Notes: generated from the letters alone by a model not told the origin. DNA of 64,000 nt from Amorphophallus konjac (GCA_022559845.1 CM040118.1:231865224-231929223), one strand, 5' to 3'; shown: positions 23,106 through 36,028, counted from the first letter of the stretch. Program-made: numbers and translations.

Positions 23106-24344
23106 TTATTTTGCAAATTTAGGTACCCAAAAATTCTTGGGCCCTAAAATCTCAATGGCACCTTTGAAGGGTGTTGTCCACACTTTCGGAGCTTTCAAAT
23201 CATCAAATAGCATTAAAGAACAATTGTTCATAGAATGCCCAACTTGACCACAGTAGTGACATGATAAACCAGATTTTGAATTCTTTTTGTGCACATTAGC
23301 ATTAACATGGAATCTATGTGCATGTTCATGAAAGTTTTTGTTATTATCATAGAAATTGTGTCTTTGATTGCTACCAAACACATTCTCTTTCGTAGGGAAT
23401 CTAGGATATCTAGAATTCACATTTCTTTCTTGGACATGCCAACAGTCCTTGACTGTATGACCATACTTCCCACATTCAAAACAAGAAGAAAGATTTCTTC
23501 TCTTAATAACTGACCAGCACTCACTAGCCAGATGGCCTGGCTTCCAACAGTTGGATCATGCAAGAGATTTTCTGTTAAAGACAGATTTAGTTTTATCAAA
23601 AATATTTCCATTTGCAGGGAGTTTAGTAAAGTTAGAATTAAATCTTTTCCCTTGAGTATGCCAACAGTCCTTGACTCTGTGGCCAATTCTCTTGCATTTT
23701 AAGCAATGGGGCCTTTTGTTTGAAGATAGATTTGGCCTTCTTTGATCAGTAAAGTTTCTTTGAGCTGTTAATTCAACATTTTTAAGAAACCAGCAATCAT
23801 GCATTATATGCCCAAATCTTTTACAGTGAAAGCATTGAATTTTCTTTTTCTACACAGCATGATTATTGACATTTTTAAATTCATTTAGTTTCTTAAATGC
23901 AGACATTTCATCAGATTTCATAACATGGCAGTCATGCATTACATGCCCTGCCCTACCGTAATAATGACATGAAACAGTTTTTCTATGTGCATGTGAGTAA
24001 GTAGGAGACCTATGAGCAGCATGCACTGAACTACCAGAATCCACAGAATTGACAAAATTAACAGGACTAGCAGAAACAGTTTTGAATTTATTCAGATCCA
24101 CATTCTTTTTCTATTTTCTTATCTTTTTCATATTTTTACTTTGATTTTTAGTTCTTTGAGCAGTGAATTAGAAAACAGGTGGAGATGATGTTTTGGATGC
24201 CTCAGAACAGCTCATAAAAGTAGTAAGCTTTTTATTTTCAGATTGATTCTCATGGACTAAATTGTAGCCAAGTCCTTTTTGGAAACTCACTTTAGTTCCA
24301 AGAATTTTATCCAAATTATCCTTTCCATTAACAAATTTAGACAT
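23106..24344 (-). pseudogene. C2 copia gag, part 2 (zinc-knuckle array)
   Basis: This continues the gag interrupted by G4. After SKFVNGKDNLDKILG and GLGYN motifs come six CCHC-type knuckles on the minus strand between about 23985 and 23200: CHYYGRAGHVMHDC, CFHCKRFGHIMHDC, CLKCKRIGHRVKDC, a degenerate one ending GHLASEC, CFECGKYGHTVKDC and CHYCGQVGHSMNNC. It ends LGPKNFWVPKFAK and a stop at 23106, the same place as C1. Several stops and shifts break it (for example at 24168, 23850 and near 23556). Most copia gags have one knuckle, so an array of six is unusual. No protease or RT follows. Confidence 0.87.
24340..24344. repeat. Target-site duplication of G4, left copy (gacat)
   Basis: GACAT precedes the G4 element here and follows it at 34588-34592. 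The two gag halves of C2 join at this pentamer. Confidence 0.93.
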
Positions 24345-25534
24345 TGTCACGCCCCGAGCGCGGAAGGTACCCGGAGATACGCGACGAGTTTATATCAATC
24401 ATGTCAATCAGAGTAGTAGTGTATTCGACACAAAGACAGAGTGCGCAAATATAAAGATAACACAATCCATTAATTCCTTTAATAAGAATATGTCTATTAC
24501 AAACCCTTGCAAATACTAGACTCAATAAAAAAAATACAACGGTTGACTCAAGAAAAATAGAGAAAAGACAGGACTAATTGATGCTTGAGTAGCTCTAACT
24601 CTTTCACTCTTGGCTTTCCCTATCAGATTGAATTCCCTCATCGTCGGACTTACCTGAAAAGTAGGGAAACACTGAGTGAGCGAACGCTCAGTAGGAAATT
24701 ATATCTCAAGGACTAGCAAGGGGTTTAAGTAATTACATTTTTCCATGAATGCACTATAGCTATGCATGCTCGCAAAACGACAAGATAGCAAGAGAATATA
24801 ACAATAAGATGGCAAGAAGAACTAGTCATGAACTTTCAAGAACTTATATCAAAAGATATCAAGATATTTAAGCAAGTAGACTCATCATGTCATGTTAGAA
24901 TTTGGCTATCATGTTTCAAGCAAGCGAGTATACAATTACCCTTTCTCGGGCCACGCAAGTCATATAATATCAAGTCAATTACAAGATTTGTGGAATGTTC
25001 AATCAAGCTAGTCATGCACTTCGGTATAATGCCAATACCGTGATCAATCAACTCCCATGGGCACAAGTACTTTCGGGTGCTCCTCCCAGGACCAGATCGG
25101 GCCCTATATGCGCAGGCATTAATCATGTATTTTAACATCCACTCTTGTGTATAGCCAATATGAAATTTCAAGAATAAAGCTTGTAGTCATGTAGGATAGA
25201 CTTTGATAGAATAGAGTCCAAAAATAGGACACTTGAAATAGATAGGCGACAATAACGGTACAATCACGATTATCGATAAAACTAGGTGGAATTGGTTCCC
25301 TAACTTGGGTACCATGACAAGTAAGTGCCCTCAAGTAAATGGTCACTTCTTTTAATATAGAATTGAGGTCCACAAGAACATCATGTTTGATATAGAATTG
25401 GGGTCTACAAGAACAGCACATCAACGGCATGTTTTCCCCCGTTTATTAAGATAATTCTCACATCATACCCATGGCATGACATGAGGGCCGGTATATCATG
25501 TTTCTATAGAGTGACATGGCAAAGATTGTGTAAT

Positions 25535-25655
25535 GGGTTTTTATGGTACAACCAGCTCAGTCGGCCTTGAGGGAATCCAAGGCTCGAGGAGTCTTACGGA
25601 GGTCTCTATGACTAACTTGCTAGTCCAAAGGAACGGAATGTCCAATGGAGAGCTT
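25535..25655 (-). promoter_or_regulatory. LTR block conserved between G4 and G5
   Basis: GGGTTTTTATGGTACAACC, then AGGCTCG.GGAG.CTTACGGAGG and a CGGA(A/T)..TCC.A.GGAGAG end (plus orientation), matches 42621-42745 in the G5 LTR, while surrounding LTR DNA does not obviously align. It is also present in the other G4 LTR near 32950-33075. Role unknown. Confidence 0.6.
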
Positions 25656-25849
25656 GTATGTCACCGAGAATTGAGGGTAATGCGATAAGACATCATAAAA
25701 CATGGGACTATATTCACGGACTGGAATATAGTGCCGATATATATATATATATATAATGTACATATGAAACCCTCGGTTAACAGTAACAGTGTAAAATAGT
25801 ATCACAGGAAACTAGCGACTTAATCTAAGTCATTAATCATGGAATTAAC

Positions 25850-26280
25850 GCCTTACACAGGGGCGTTTATTTACAAATTGACGGCTTGTTAAACAGTCAT
25901 CCACTCTGTATTTCTATTTTTGCAGAATTTAGATAATATGGAATTTAATAAAAACGCGCCCTGGACAGGGGCATTACTTTTCAATTAGCACCCTGTTCTG
26001 GGGCGTCACTTTTATAAGAAACGTCTTGCATCAGGTCGTTATTTCAAGATTTTACCAGATTTCAGATAATAAAATTTCAGGGAACAATTTCATGGTCAGG
26101 ACAAGAAAAATAGCAGGATTCGATAGGTATGATCATGCATTAATTTAGATTCATGATTTCATAGTTATAAAATTTTAAACATGGATAATTATCGATTCTA
26201 TGAAATTGACGACTCTTGGGTAGGGCGTTAAAATAAGAATTAGCGCCCTTGTCTGGGTCGCTTCTTTAAAATCTCTCAGA
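25850..26280. repeat. AACGCC / GGCGTT couplets in the G4 LTR, downstream of TATA
   Basis: At least four units, for example TTAACGCCTTACACAGGGGCG near 25848 (arms AACGCC and GGGGCGTT), GCGCCCTGGACAGGGGC near 25957, and TGACGACTCTTGGGTAGGGC near 26210. Arms of 5-7 nt flank an 8-12 nt spacer. The same units occur in the 5' LTR near 33265-33690. Confidence 0.75.
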
Positions 26281-26673
26281 AAACATTTGAAAAATGCAGT
26301 AAAACTATATGCATGAGATCATGGATGAGTTTATTTCATAATTTATACTAGTTTGGGCTACGTTCTTGAGAAAACCTACCTGATGAATGTTCTGGTGAAG
26401 GAACGTGAAGAGAGTTGAAGAGAGAACGTTACTCTGTTCTAAACAGAGTGTTCTGATCACCGGAAGAAGAAGATGATGAAGAACTCCACGTCCTTCAACT
26501 AGGCAGAAGAGTTACTACTTACGGCAGACTTCCTGCAGCAAAGACGATGAAGAATCATTAATATTCTTCATGATTACGACCGAAGGCAGGGAAGAAGAAC
26601 ATTACCTGTTCTTTACGTACGCAGCAGCAGAACCTCCTTCGACCAACAGCTTACTAGGTTCGACAGGAAGGGT

Positions 26674-26681
26674 TATTTATA
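26674..26681 (-). promoter_or_regulatory. TATA box of the G4 3' LTR
   Basis: TATAAATA on the minus strand, matched at 34100-34107 in the 5' LTR. Confidence 0.6.
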
Positions 26682-26814
26682 AGATTTTGGGAATCCTAAT
26701 AGAGTTAGAATTTGATTAAGGGTTGTATTCCCTTGATAGAGTCCTTACTATATTCTATCCTTGACGTAGTTATCCATAACTTGCTCTGGATAGTCTCTTG
26801 GGTCGAACGAAACT

Positions 26815-27050
26815 CGAACTGAATTGACGTCTTAAGTGAGGGCGTTGAATTTAAATTGACGCCTTTGCCTATGTCATTTCTTGTGAAAAACGCGCCCAGG
26901 TGGAGGGCGTTACATTTACTTCCCCTTTTTTATTATTTTGGCCGTTTGATAATTGACGCCTTGTTGTTTGGGCGTCCCTTTTTAATTAGCGCCTTATCTA
27001 GAGCCGTTTCTTAATGAAGTAGCACCTTGACCAAAGGCGTTATTTCCATT
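26815..27050. repeat. AACGCC / GGCGTT couplets in the G4 LTR, upstream of TATA
   Basis: Units such as TTGACGTCTTAAGTGAGGGC, AACGCGCCCAGGTGGAGGGC and TTGACGCCTTGTTGTTTGGGC follow one another at 35-60 nt spacing in U3. The matching stretch in the 5' LTR is near 34250-34470. Confidence 0.75.
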
Positions 27051-27161
27051 CTATCGTTGTATTTATTCTTTCTGGTGTTTCTCATTCATTTATTTAATAC
27101 TTTATCAAATTTGATTAATTTGGGGCTTTTATTTCCTTTTTTTTCCCCCAAGGTTGCTACA

Positions 27162-27177
27162 CCCTCCCCCACTTAAA
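27162..27177 (-). other. Polypurine tract of G4
   Basis: On the minus strand TTTAAGTGGGGGAGGG directly before the LTR start TGTAGCAACC. Confidence 0.92.
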
Positions 27178-27236
27178 AGAATTTGGTCCCCAAATTCAAT
27201 AGTATATATATATATGGAAAGTGTAGAGTATATACC

Positions 27237-30200
27237 TTAAAATAATTCTGGAAATCGCTTCCTCAGGGATTCCTCGGTCTCCCATGTGGCTTCATGCTTG
27301 GAACTCTTATTCCATTGTACCTTTAGCATGGGAATAACCTTATTCCTTAGGGTACGTACTTCACGATCTAGTATCTTTATGGGCTTCTATTCATATGTGA
27401 GATCCTTCTGGATAACTAAGTCTCCATGTTCAATAATATATGATGGATCGTGTACATACTTCTTCAACATAGATATGTGGAACACATTATGTACTTCGGA
27501 CAATTGAGGAGGCAACGCGATGCGATAAGCAACCTCGCCTACTCTTTCCAGTATCTTGAAAGGTCCGATGAATCTTGGTGTAAGTTTGCCCTTAACACCA
27601 AATCTCCTTATTCCACGTCTAGGTGATATCTTTAGAAATGCATGATCTCCGACTTGGAATTCAAGATCTCTCCTCCTTGTGTCAGCATAAGCCTTTTGCC
27701 TAGACTGAGCCACTTGCAGTCTTTCTCGGATCACTTGTATTTTCTCGGTGGTATCCCTTACCATATCTGGACCTAATAGTTGTTTCTCTCCAACTTCGTC
27801 CCAGCATAAGGGTGATCGGCAACTCCTTCCGTATAAGACTTCGAAAGGTGCCATTTGTATACTTGCCTGGTAGCTATTATTGTATGCAAATTCAACTAGA
27901 GGCAAGTGATCATGCCAGCTTCCTCCAAAATCACTGATGCAAGCTCTGAGCATATCTTCCACTACCTGATTAGTTCTCTCGGTCTGACCATCCGTTTGGG
28001 GATGAAAAGCTGTGCTAAAGTTAAGTCTTGATCCCAACGAATTTTGTAGTCCTTTCCAAAAATGCGAAGTAAAACGGGGATCTCTATCAGACACAATCGA
28101 GACAGGGATACCATGTAATCTGACTATCTCTTTTATATATAATGCAGCCAGAACATCAACTGACCATCGACTCTTGATCGGCAAGAAGTGCGCTGATTTG
28201 GTCAATCGATCAATGATAACCCATATTCCATCATATCCTCCTTTTGATTTAGTTAGACCCATGATGAAATCCATACCAATATCCTCCCACTTCCATTTGG
28301 GAATATCCAGAGGATGTAGCTTTCCGACAGGCTTCTGGTGTTCAGCCTTAACTTGTTGACATGTGAGACAGCGAGACACAAAATCCGCTATTTCTCCTTT
28401 CATATTGGGCCACCAAAAGATCCTTTTTAAATCTTGGTACATCTTAGTAGATCCTGGATGGATTGTGTACCTTGATCTGTGAGCTTCATCTAAAATCTTC
28501 TTCTTTAATTCTGGACAATCCGATATACAAGTTCTATTTTGGAATAACAACCTTCCATCTGAAGCTAGTTGGAACACATATTGTCCTTCTAGTTTGCCCT
28601 TGATCTCCACTAATACCGGGTCACTACCTTGAAGTCCTTGTATTTCAGATAACAAATCTGACTGTATGCTCGTATGGGATAAGGTGACACACCTACTATC
28701 CTTGTCCATGCTTATATTAAGTCTAGTAAATTGTTCTAGCAACTTCCACTCCTAAACCATACAATTGGCTAATAATGCTCTCGGATTTCGACTAAGGACA
28801 TCAGCTACCGGATTACCCTTTCCAGGATGATATTGTATAGTAAAGTCGAAGTCCTTAAGATATTCTAGCCAACGTCTTTACCTCATATTCAATTCCTTCT
28901 GAGAGAAGAGATACTTAAGACTTTTATGGTCAGAGTATACAAGAAACTGCACTCCATAAAAATAATGTCTCCATATTTTTAGAGAAAATACGACCGAAGC
29001 CAATTCTAGATCATGAACTGGGTAGTTCTCCTCGTGCTTCTTCAATTGACGAGAAAAATAAGCTATAACCTTTCCTTGTTGCATTAGGACACATCCGAGG
29101 CCCATGCCAGAAGCATCAGAGTATACGTTGAATTGCTCTCCTTCCATTGGTAAAGCTAAGACCGGGGCTGTGGTCAGATGATCTTTGAGAGCTTGGAAGC
29201 TTCGTTCACAATCCTCGCTCCATTCATAGCGGATCTCTTTGCGAGTCAACCTTGTAAGTGGCACGACGATCTTAGAGAAATCTTTGATGAACCGCCGGTA
29301 ATAGCCCGCAAGACCTAAGAAACTTTGGATCTCGCTAACATTGGTCGGTCTTTCCTAATTTCTTATAGCTTCCACTTTTGATGGATCTACAGACAAGCCA
29401 TCTTTTGATATAACATGTTCGAGAAAAGTCACTTCTTCGAGCCAGAACTCACACTTACTGAGCTTTGCATATAATTGATTTGTCCTCAATATCTGTAATG
29501 CAATCCTTAAATGTTCCTCATGCTCTCCCTTGGTCTTGGAGTATATTAATATATCATCAATAAAAACCACCACGAATTGATCCAAATAAGGCCTGAATAT
29601 ACTATTCATTAACTGCATAAAGGCAGCAGGGGCATTTGTTAGTCCGAAAGGCATAACAACAAATTCATAATGGCCATACCTGCTTCTGAATGCGGTCTTA
29701 TGAATATCATCGTCCTTGATTCTTAGTTGGTGATATCCTGACCTGAGATCAATCTTTGAAAAATACTTGGATCCAGATATTTGATCAAATAACTCATCGA
29801 TTCTCGGCAGTGGATACTTGTTCTTGATAGTGAGATGATTCAACTATCGATAGTCGATGCATAACCTCATGGATCCATCTTTCTTCTTTACAAATAGCAC
29901 AGGTGCTCCCCACGGGGAAGTGCTTGGTCTAATAAATCCCTTCTTGAGAAGTTCCATCAATTGCTCCTTTAACTCCTTGAGTTCGGCAGGTGACATTCTA
30001 TATGGTGCCTTAGAAACTGGTCCAGCACCAGGAATTAAATCGATGGTGAAGGCCACTTCTCTTTGTGGAGGTAATCCAGGCAATTCCTCCGGAAACACGT
30101 CCGGAAATTCTTGCACAACTGGGATATCTTCTATCTTAGTCTCCTTATTCTCTCTAAGGGTGACAAATGCAAGGAAAGATAGACATCCTTTCCTGATTAG

Positions 30201-31586
30201 CTTGCTAGCTCGGAGAGCTGAAATAAGTGGCGATTTGCTTCGACTCTTGAGGCTAGTAAAGATTAATTCTGGAAACTCTTTGAAAGTAACCTTGCTATTG
30301 CGGCAATCGACAGTTGCCTGGTATTTGGATAACCAATATGCTCCTAGTATGACATCATACTCCTTTAGATCTAAACATATAAGATCAATAGGGAGATTCC
30401 TACCCTGAACCAATACTTCACAGTTTTGGTAATGGTGAGTGATATCAGTTTCGTTACCAAGAGGAGTAGACAAAACTAATTTTATCCATTCCGGTTCTAA
30501 GGGTAACAGATCAGCAAACTTTTTGGAAATAATTGAATGTGAAGCACCCGTATCAAATAAGACATATGCAGACTTGGAGCAAACTTTCAATGTACCTTCT
30601 ACTAGTCTGCCTTCTTCTTCTTCGGTCTCCTTAATTGCGTGAAGACGAGCGTTCTTGGTTACCAGGTGCTTTCCGTCACCGGCTTGATCATTAAGTAGTG
30701 GGCAATCGGGAATCCGATGCTCACGACTCCCACAACGGAGACATGCTCCAAGTTTCCTCCAGCACTCTTCGGCTTTATGACCAGCCTTGTCACAATGCTT
30801 GCATATTATATTCAAAGGTGTAGTAGTGATAGAGAATGGCTTGGTCTTCTTAAATTTTTGGTCTTGAGAAAAAGTACCTCCAGTGCTAGGCCTCTTCTTG
30901 AAGTTGGGTTTAAAGGAACCCGAACCTATAACTTGTTTTTTCTTATCCTTCCCACGGATTCTATCTGATAGCTCCGTGGCATCTTCTAACAATTGAGCTC
31001 GGCGTACTAACTCTGAGTAGACCTGAATATCCATTGGCGCCAGCTGGGTAATATATTGGGGCCTGAGCCCATTAAGGAACCTCCTAGCTTTCATCTTCTC
31101 GGTGCTAACTAAGTGCTTAGCATACCGAGACAATCTAGAGAATTGTGCCTCGTACTCTGCCACCGATAATGACCGTTGCTTGAGTGCGGCAAATTCGGTA
31201 GCTTTCTTTTCTTGGACTCGGTCTGAAAAATATTTATTGTTGAAATGTTCAACAAATTCTTCCCAAGTAATTTGGTCCGGATTTATAGTGGCTTCGACTG
31301 CCTCCCACCAGCATCTGGCATCTCTCTCTAACTGAAAAGTAGCTAATAAGACTTTCTCTTGATCCGTGCATTGCATAACACGGAATATACACTCCATCTC
31401 CCTGATCCAGTGCTCTGCGTCGTCTGGATCAGTAGATCCCATGAATTTGGGAGGGTTCATGTTTTTAAAGTTCTGGTGGAGACTCCCGGCTCGCTGTGTA
31501 CCTCCCTGTGCTACATGTTGCAGCACCTGGGTCATTCCTTGGAGTGTACGCTGCATGTTGCGCCATTGAGCACGTTCGGCAGCCAT
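27237..31586 (-). pseudogene. G4 gag-pol polyprotein, one frame with five stops
   Basis: One reading frame of about 1450 codons runs from the ATG at 31586 to a TAA at 27237. Order: gag capsid region (about 40-220), two CCHC knuckles ([28 protein letters not shown]), protease DTGASHS, RT ([36 protein letters not shown]), RNase H ([19 protein letters not shown]), integrase (H...H...CLTCQQVKAEH, GMDFIMGL, SDRDPRFTS), GPFKILE tail and chromodomain-like HEATWETEE end. Five stops interrupt it: codons 581 (TAG), 744 (TAG), 903 (TAA), 945 (TAG) and 1400 (TAG). No frameshift is seen. The element is therefore inactive but young. Confidence 0.95.
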
Positions 31587-31740
31587 TATCCTACAATTAC
31601 AATAGCTATATCAGTGTGCAATTTCGTTAAGAACCCTTAAATTTTCCAGGTTAACTCCACCCTTGGTTCTACCTAATCTCACCGGTTAATGGTTTAAACC
31701 TATCCTTGGACTTGGGTTTCCTAGGAATTGAACAACCTAG

Positions 31741-31752
31741 GCTCTGATACCA
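31741..31752 (-). other. Primer binding site of G4
   Basis: On the minus strand TGGTATCAGAGC, initiator Met tRNA, seven bases after the 5' LTR. Confidence 0.95.
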
Positions 31753-31759
31753 CAAAAAT

Positions 31760-33151
31760 GGTCACGCCCCGAGCGCGGAAGGTACCCGGAGATGCGCGAC
31801 GAGTTTATATCAATCATGTCAATCAGAGTAGTAGTGTATTCGACACAAAGACAGAGTGCGCAAATATAAAGATAACCCAATCCATTAATTCCTTTAATAA
31901 GAATATGTCTATTACAAACCCTTGCAAATACTAGACTCAATAAAAGAAAAATACAACGCTTGACTCAAGGAAAATAGAGAAAAGACAGGACTAATTGATG
32001 CTTGAGTAGCTCTAACTCTTTCACTCTTGGCTTTCCCTATCAGATTGAATTCCCTCATCGTCGGACTTACCTGAAAAGTAGGGAAACACTGAGTGAGCGA
32101 ACGCTCAGTAGGAAATTATATCTCAAGGACTAGCAAGGGGTTTAAGTAATTACATTTTTCCATGAATGCACTATAGCTATGCATGCTCGCAAAACGACAA
32201 GATAGCAAGAGAATATAACAATAAGATGGCAAGAAGAACTAGTCATGAACTTTCAAGAACTTATATCAAAAGATATCAAGATATTTAAGCAAGTAGACTC
32301 ATCATGTCATGTTAGAATTTGGCTATCATGTTTCAAGCAAGCGAGTATACAATTACCCTTTCTCGGGCCACGCAAGTCATATAATATCAAGTCAATTACA
32401 AGATTTGTGGAATGTTCAATCAAGCTAGTCATGCACTTCGGTATAATGCCAATACCGTGATCAATCAACTCCCATGGGCACAAGTACTTTCGGGTGCTCC
32501 TCCCAGGACCAGATCGGGCCCTATATGCGCAGGCATTAATCATGTATTTTAACATCCACTCTTGTGTATAGCCAATATGAAATTTCAAGAATAAAGCTTG
32601 TAGTCATGTAGGATAGACTTTGATAGAATAGAGTCCAAAAATAGGACACTTGAAATAGATAGGCGACAATAACGGTACAATCACGATTATCGATAAAACT
32701 AGGTGGAATTGGTTCCCTAACTTGGGTACCATGACAAGTAAGTGCCCTCAAGTAAATGGTCACTTCTTTTAATATAGAATTGAGGTCCACAAGAACATCA
32801 TGTTTGATATAGAATTGGGGTCTACAAGAACAGCACATCAACGGCATGTTTTCCCCCGTTTATTAAGATAATTCTCACATCATACCCATGGCATGACATG
32901 AGGGCCGGTATATCATGTTTCTATAGAGTGACATGGCAAAGATTGTGTAATGGGTTTTTATGGTACAACCAGCTCAGTCGGCCTTGAGGGAATCCAAGGC
33001 TCGAGGAGTCTTATGGAGGTCTCTATGACTAACTTGCTAGTCCAAAGGAACGGAATGTCCAATGGAGAGCTTGTATGTCATCGAGAATTGAGGGTAATGC
33101 GATAAGACATCATAAAACATGGGACTATATTCACGGACTGGAATATAGTGC

Positions 33152-33184
<33 letters not shown>

Positions 33185-34587
33185 GTACATATGAAACCCT
33201 CGGTTAACAGTAACAGTGTAAAATAGTATCACAGGAAACTAGCGACTTAATCTAAGTCATTAATCATGGAATTAACGCCTTACACAGGGGCGTTTATTTA
33301 CAAATTGACGGCTTGTTAAACAGTCGCCCACTCTGTATTTCTATTTTTGCAGAATTTAGATAATATGGAATTTAATAAAATGCGCCCTGGACAGGGGCGT
33401 TACTTTTCAATTAGCGCCCTGTTCTGGGGCGTCACTTTTATAAGAGACGTCTTGCATCAGGTCGTTATTTCAAGATTTTACCAGATTTCAGATAATAAAA
33501 TTTCAGGGAACAATTTCATGGTCAGGACAAGAAAAATAGCAGGATTCGATAGGTATGATCATGCATTAATTTAGATTCATGATTTCATAGTTATAGAATT
33601 TTAAACATGGATAATTATCAATTCTATGAAATTGACGACTCCTGGGTAGGGCGTCAAAACAAGAATTAGTGCCCTTGTCTGGGTCGCTTCTTTAAAATCT
33701 CTCAGAAAACATTTGGAAAACGCAGTAAAACTATATGCATGAGATCATGGACGAGTTTATTTCATAATTTATACTAATTTGGGCTACGTTCTTGAGAAAA
33801 CCTACCTGATGAATGTTCTGGTGAAGGAACGTGAAGAGAGTTGAAGAGAGAACGATACGCTGTTCTAAACAGAGTGTTCTGATCACCGGAAGAAGAAGAT
33901 GATGAAGAACTCCACGTCCTTCAACTAGGCAGAAGAGTTACTACTTATGGCAGACTTCCTGCAGCAAAGATGATGAAGAATCATTAATATTCTTCATGAT
34001 TACGACCGAAGGCAGGGAAGAAGAACATTACATGTTCTTTACGTACGCAGCAGCAGAACCTCCTTCGACCAACAGCTTACTAGGTTCGACAGAAAGGGTT
34101 ATTTATAGGATTTTGGGAATCCTAATAGAGTTAGAATTTGATTAAGGGTAGTATTCCCTTGATAGAATCCTTACTATATTCTATCCTCGATGTAGTTATC
34201 CAGAACTTGCTCTGGATAGTCTCCTGGGTCGAACGAAACTCGAACTGAATTGACGTCTTAAGTGAGGGCGTTGAATTTAAATTGACGCCTTTGCCTATGT
34301 CGTTTCTTGTGAAAAACGCGCCCAGGTGGAGGGCGTTACATTTACTTCCCTTTTTTTTATTATTTTGGCCGTTTGATAATTGACGCCTTGTTGTTTGGGC
34401 GTCCCTTTTTAATTAGCGCCTTATCTAGAGGCGTTTCTTAATGAAGTAGCGCCTTGACCAAAGGCGTTATTTCCATTCTGTCGTTGTATTTATTCTTTCT
34501 GGTGTTTCTCATTCATTTATTTAATACTTTATCAAATTTGATTAATTTGGGGTTTTTATTTCCTTTTTTTTCCCCAGGGTTGCTACA
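31760..34587 (-). mobile_element. G4 5' LTR (2828 bp)
   Basis: Pair of 24345-27161. It is longer mainly because of a longer (TA) run (about 33154-33182). Its last base on the minus strand reads C instead of the A of the canonical CA end. Confidence 0.93.
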
Positions 34588-34592
34588 GACAT
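34588..34592. repeat. Target-site duplication of G4, right copy (gacat)
   Basis: GACAT, pair of 24340-24344. Confidence 0.93.
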
Positions 34593-35912
34593 AGAATTTC
34601 TTAGGTCTTGAATTTTAGATTTTAGAGATACAATTTCAACCTCATAACAAGTAATGTCAGATTCACAGATAATTACTTGTTGTTGTAAAACATCATTGAA
34701 GCTTTTGAGTGTGTTTATTTCCTATTTCAATTTATGTTCACTGTCAACTTTATTTTCATTCATGACACATTTTCCCTTTTCAATAACCAACTATTTTTCT
34801 GATATGACAGTGTTCAAGACCATGAGCTTTTTATTCTGTTCTTTGAGATTTTCATTCTCCTTTACCAATTTCTCAATTTCTTCTTCATGTTTTTCACTAC
34901 TGGATATTGAGTCCAGTCTTTCAATCAGTTTCTCCTCTCTTTATTCAAATTCAAGTTTCTCATCTAATAGAGTTTTATTTTCTTCTTTAAGAGAGGCAAT
35001 CAATTTCCTCTGCCATTCAATATCAAGGTGGAGACCTTCATTAAGTTCCTTTAGGAGAGGACATTTATTGCAGGCTAACTCTATAGAACATATGTTTGAA
35101 GCTTTCTCCTTGAATTCCTTTATTTTAGCTTTCGATTTTTCATTGTTCTTCTGAAGTTCAGCATTCTCAAGTTTCAATTTGCCTACTTCAGATTTGATCT
35201 TATTCAGCTCTTGCAATTTCATTAGAAGTTCATCATTTTTAACTTTCAGATTTTCAATCTCTTTATTCTCCGTTCCAGAGTTGTTATCCAGGAGATTCTT
35301 ATTTTCTTCTCTTAAAGATGCAATCAAATCTTTGTGCCACACAACATCAGATAAAAGATTTTCATTCAATTCCTTTAATGATATGCAATTATTATATGAT
35401 GAACAATCATAAGAGGTATTGGGCACGTTTTGTTCAACTTCCTTTTTTAGCCTCTTATTTTGCTTTTTCATTTTCTCATATCTATTAGTGAGCTCTTCAT
35501 ACATATTGACTAAATCATCAAATGAAAGTTCTTCGGATCCAGAACTTACCTGAGATGAAGTCTCCTCCTGTTGATCATTGCTATGATCACTTCTTTTAGC
35601 CATGAGACATTCTTCTTCCTTTTTATCATGGATAGCTATCACCTCATCCAGGATTTCCTATCCAGAATTGCACCTAAAAATGAAAGGAAACATGTCATAG
35701 TTAACTACAGCTTTTAAAATATCGAGAACCATAGTGTTCTCACTATCCTTCAGTCTGTCCTCATCAGACCACTTGATCTGGTCATGAGACAGTTTATGTG
35801 GGCCTTTTGAAACTAAATTCCATAGATTAGAGTCAATGGAATTCATGTAAACGGATAGGCCACCTAGCCAACTACTAAAATTAGAACCATCAAAAACCAG
35901 AAGAGAAGCCAT
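34593..35912 (-). pseudogene. C2 copia gag, part 1 (N-terminus and coiled coil)
   Basis: The start is ATG at 35912 on the minus strand: MASLLVFDGSNFSSWLGG, the same opening as C1. About 80 residues in, a TAG near 35655 follows RCNSG; then EILDEVIAIHDKKEEECLM leads to an acidic stretch and a very long Lys/Glu/Leu heptad-rich coiled coil (35560 to about 34620) with cysteine pairs (ACNKCPLLKELNEG). The UBN2 core between the N-terminal motif and the coil is missing, as in C1. Stops also occur near 34940, 34800 and 34720. G4 splits the coding region between Met and Ser codons; the rest is at 23106-24344. Confidence 0.87.
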
Positions 35913-36028
35913 TGAAAAATAGTTAAATCGATTCAAAATACTTAGCTAAAATGCAATGGATGAGCAATGCACCAAATGAAAATATTAGGATCCTCTGTAG
36001 ATCATTGGATCTGAACAGTCAGAGACCT

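Larger units (their letters stand above)
24345..27161 (-). mobile_element. G4 3' LTR (2817 bp)
   Basis: On the minus strand from TGTAGCAACC to GGGGCGTGACA. It holds a TATA box at 26674-26681, couplets at 25850-26280 and 26815-27050, a block shared with G5 (25535-25655) and a block shared with G1 (25020-25115). Confidence 0.93.
24345..34587 (-). mobile_element. G4, complete Ty3/gypsy chromovirus (10243 bp)
   Basis: All parts are present on the minus strand: 5' LTR 31760-34587, primer site 31741-31752, gag-pol 31586-27237, polypurine tract 27162-27177, 3' LTR 24345-27161 and a 5-bp duplication GACAT. It lies inside the C2 gag. The LTRs look about 98 percent alike by eye, differing mostly by transitions and by the length of a (TA) run (not computed). 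Confidence 0.95.

Noticed and set aside
29857..30408. Open frame of 183 codons on the plus strand
   Set aside because: Antisense shadow of the G4 gag-pol frame.
31741..31752. tRNA gene remnant
   Set aside because: Only the 12-nt complement of a tRNA 3' end, placed beside an LTR: a primer binding site.
34654..35154. Open frame of 166 codons on the plus strand, Ser/Phe-rich
   Set aside because: Antisense shadow of the C2 coiled coil; Lys/Glu codons read backwards give Phe/Ser/Leu.
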